Assembly (NCBI GenBank): GCA_012516575.1
Contig: JAAYWS010000105.1
Location: 1 to 64,000 of the forward strand
Reading direction: 5' to 3'
DNA: 64,000 nt
Source of the DNA: Actinomycetaceae bacterium
GTDB taxonomy: Bacteria > Actinomycetota > Actinomycetes > Actinomycetales > Actinomycetaceae
This document shows, piece after piece, positions 61,919 through 64,000 of the stretch. Made by a program: the position numbers and the translations under genes. How positions within the stretch are numbered: the stretch's first letter is position 1; every line of letters starts with the position of its first letter. Under the pieces are notes generated by a model that saw only the letters and a list, made by a program, of their open reading frames with translations, searched no databases and was not told the DNA's origin.

Positions 61919-63781
61919 ATGATGGGTCAAACTGAATCCACCACGTCGATGACGATTGCGCGCACCGCCTCGCTTACTTTAGTAGCCTTGGCGGCTTTGA
62001 CCGCGCCTCAAGTGGTACTTCGGTCGGTTTCCAGCATGCCAGGGGCAGAACTGTGGATAGCAACCGGAATGGGGTTATTGTTCTTCGTTATTATGATGGG
62101 CCTGCTGTGGGTGATAAACCGGGCCACGCCACGTCGGTCAATGCAGCAAAACGCCTTTCGTCATATTGGCTCGTGGGCAGGCCTGATCGTGGCGGCCGCG
62201 CAGATTTTGGCTTATGCGCTCCTGATTATGTTAGGCGTGGCGGTGGTGACGACGGCGTTAACTGCCATTACCCACAATGACAAGTGGACCGTATGGATGC
62301 CATCGGTGATAGTGCTATTGCTGGCCATCCCTATCATGTCCGATAAATTGCGCACCTCAATGCGGGTGGCAGGGGTGTTGGCATTTGCTGGAACTCTTGT
62401 TTTGTTAGCGCTTCTGATATATGGGCTTGTTCAGGAGGCTCTAGGCAATATTGATTTTCAAGCAATACGTGCCGCACGCTTAGAGAGCCTGCAATCACAG
62501 ATACATTTAGATGGCGTTAACCCGTATGTTGATGCCGCTTTGGGAGCGCTTTTTCCTTCCGCAATTTTGCTGTTAACTTCCGAACGTATTTTGGTTGATC
62601 CGAAGGACCGCAGGGTACCCACTCGTAAACTTGCCAGAATATTCGTCCCACTTTTTATTATTATCCTGCTCACCACATACTTTATCGACGTACTTATGCT
62701 GCCCGGGCGACGCACAGGAATTCCGGCTATGTCGATTGGTGCAGCGTTCTTTGGGGATACTGGGCAGGCTGTTTTAGCGATCGTTTTTAGCATTGTGGGC
62801 ATTGTGGCCGCATATACCGCTTACCGGCAATTGCCGCGTTTCTTGCGTGAACTGGCATTGGACGGATTGTTGCCGCGTCACCTTGCAGCACGCGATGCGA
62901 ATCGTCCGCGGCGGCTGGTTGTTATTACCATCGGTTTTTTAGCCGCGGTGGCAACTTGGGTGCTGGATTCTATGCAAGCGGTGGCTATGGCATTTATTTT
63001 TGTGTGCTTCCTGATTGCTTTTGTCTCGGCGCTGGCTTTCGTTTTCCGCGGCCGATCTATTCTTGATGATTCCACCGAAGCGCATGCACGCCGGCAGGCA
63101 CGTATCGAAATCCTAGTTTTTATCGGTTTTGCGCTGATCTCAGTGACGGTGGTTGTCTTGCTAGCATGGGTGCAACCTTATGCAGTATTGACTGCCTCGC
63201 TGTGTCTGGTAGTTCCGACGGTCTTTTTGTGGACTTACCGGCGTGGTCAAGGTCGAGTGCATGAAGTGCTTTCGGCGTCGGCTGATCCGCATGACCGGCG
63301 GATCCCTACGCGGATTCACGGTCTGGTATTAATTGAACGTTGTGATCAGCCAGCAATAAAGGCAGTGAGTTGGGCGCGAGCAGCTCGGCTATCAAGTTTG
63401 CGGGCGGTGGTTATTGATGTGCTTCCTGCACAGACTCGCCGGGTGCGCGAGGATTGGGAACAAAGCCGTATACCGGTGTCATTAACCGTCTTAGGTACGC
63501 CGCGAGGCGCTTTCCGCGGGCCGTTGATCGAGTATGTTCGGTCGTTACGGGCGGTGCATCCCCACGATATTATTCAGGTTTTTATTCCGCGGGTGATGTC
63601 CACCGGTTCGTGGGAGCGCTTCTATGTCTCGCACACGACGCCGAAAATTGTTTCCGAGTTGCGTCTAGAACCCGGTGTTATGGTCACGGAGGTGCCGTAT
63701 CGACTTGATGGTGTGGGGCGTTCAATGAACGATGATCATGAGGAAAGAATTGCGGATCTAACTCGGGACAGTCATGGATGA
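61919..63781 (+). CDS. APC superfamily permease
   Basis: 620 residues. About twelve membrane helices in residues 15-440, beginning SLTLVALAALTAPQVVLRSVS, followed by a soluble C-terminal region of about 180 residues. This layout matches the amino-acid/polyamine/organocation permease (Rv2690c-like) encoded beside the TrkA pair in mycobacteria. The substrate is unknown; the neighbourhood could also suggest K+ uptake of the KUP/KimA type, which belongs to the same superfamily. The stop overlaps the start of the next gene by 8 bases. Confidence 0.83.
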   Translation: MMGQTESTTSMTIARTASLTLVALAALTAPQVVLRSVSSMPGAELWIATGMGLLFFVIMMGLLWVINRATPRRSMQQNAFRHIGSWAGLIVAAAQILAYALLIMLGVAVVTTALTAITHNDKWTVWMPSVIVLLLAIPIMSDKLRTSMRVAGVLAFAGTLVLLALLIYGLVQEALGNIDFQAIRAARLESLQSQIHLDGVNPYVDAALGALFPSAILLLTSERILVDPKDRRVPTRKLARIFVPLFIIILLTTYFIDVLMLPGRRTGIPAMSIGAAFFGDTGQAVLAIVFSIVGIVAAYTAYRQLPRFLRELALDGLLPRHLAARDANRPRRLVVITIGFLAAVATWVLDSMQAVAMAFIFVCFLIAFVSALAFVFRGRSILDDSTEAHARRQARIEILVFIGFALISVTVVVLLAWVQPYAVLTASLCLVVPTVFLWTYRRGQGRVHEVLSASADPHDRRIPTRIHGLVLIERCDQPAIKAVSWARAARLSSLRAVVIDVLPAQTRRVREDWEQSRIPVSLTVLGTPRGAFRGPLIEYVRSLRAVHPHDIIQVFIPRVMSTGSWERFYVSHTTPKIVSELRLEPGVMVTEVPYRLDGVGRSMNDDHEERIADLTRDSHG

Positions 63782-64000
63782 GATACACGTAGAAACCACC
63801 GATTTTGCACACGGTGGGATGGCAGTCGGACGTTACGACGGGCGCGTAGTATTTATTCGTGGAGCCCTGCCCGGGGAACTGGTAACTGTCAGGATTACTC
63901 AAGAGCGTTCCAACCTGTTGCGCGCAGTGACGACGCAAGTATTGCGCGCAAACGAACACCGAGTAGACGTCGAATGGGAGGCCGGCCAAGCCGGGGTAAC
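63774..64000 (+). CDS. TRAM-domain class I RNA methyltransferase, N-terminal part
   Basis: The frame from ATG 63774 runs off the window after 75 complete codons. It encodes a TRAM RNA-binding domain (HVETTDFAHGGMAVGRYDGR, then VVFIRGALPGELVTVRI), the usual N-terminus of 23S rRNA uracil-5-methyltransferase (RlmCD/RumA) proteins. The start overlaps the permease stop, so it is coupled to it, as in the Rv2690c-Rv2689c pair. The catalytic domain is outside the window. Confidence 0.8.
   Translation, partial: MDEIHVETTDFAHGGMAVGRYDGRVVFIRGALPGELVTVRITQERSNLLRAVTTQVLRANEHRVDVEWEAGQAGV

Noticed and set aside
1..64000. tRNA, rRNA, tmRNA or transposase genes
   Set aside because: I looked for T-loop motifs, rRNA landmarks and transposase signatures by eye and found none; a covariance-model scan would be decisive.

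Overview
The window is chromosomal DNA from a high-GC Gram-positive lineage (Actinomycetota) with only moderate GC, roughly 50 percent by eye. Actinobacterium-specific families support this: SepH, DUF4191, DUF3043, DUF3710, DUF3159, DUF4192, DUF4193, DUF5998, polyphosphate glucokinase, the actinobacterial two-lipoyl-domain E2, PASTA kinase and DEDDh/GIY-YIG exonuclease. Many genes also look leaderless. A facultatively anaerobic, host-associated actinomycete of the Actinomycetaceae type (Arcanobacterium/Trueperella-like) would fit, but the genus is an inference.

Layout. (1) 1-357: non-coding, two long hairpins. (2) 358-5002: five paralogous genes on the minus strand, most encoding Tyr-Gly-Gln-Pro-rich cytoplasmic tails, one membrane helix and a secreted Ig-like (DUF4352-like) domain ending in a W-P-V motif; this is the least ordinary part of the window. 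(3) 5143-12981: ppgK, map, a 73-residue protein, panB, glnA2, glnE and a histidine phosphatase. (4) 13079-18501: an accessory island with an unknown membrane protein, a single-chain MmeI-like restriction-modification enzyme and an AlbA_2 gene apparently cut by an in-frame amber codon. (5) 18781-20205: glnA1. (6) 20451-23092: a lipoprotein plus two tandem paralogous membrane proteins. (7) 23268-31115: DUF4191, E2 (sucB/dlaT), lpdA, pepA, DUF3043, M20 peptidase. (8) 31136-41444: glycerate-kinase-like protein, ErpA, FKBP lipoprotein, SodA, receiver-like protein, trpD, Lrp-like domain, DEDDh/GIY-YIG nuclease, PPi-phosphofructokinase, type II DAHP synthase. (9) 41500-47716: PASTA kinase, LysM/SLT wall hydrolase, polyprenyl synthase, DUF4192, Usp. 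(10) 47855-55464: sigA and both topoisomerase IV subunits. (11) 55600-64000: DUF5998, phosphodiesterase, sepH, DUF4193, DUF3710, OB-fold, DUF3159, two TrkA proteins, an APC permease and the start of a TRAM-domain RNA methyltransferase.

How it fits together. GlnE sits beside GlnA2, and GlnA1 carries the tyrosine it would adenylylate. PpgK and the PPi-dependent phosphofructokinase point to a glycolysis that draws on polyphosphate and pyrophosphate. E2 and LpdA belong to the 2-oxoacid dehydrogenase complexes. The gene order follows two blocks known from Mycobacterium tuberculosis (panB to idsA2, and sigA to the TRAM methyltransferase), but the cytochrome bc1/aa3 genes, lipA/lipB and dut/DUF3093 expected inside those blocks are absent here. 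No tRNA, rRNA, CRISPR array or transposase gene was seen.
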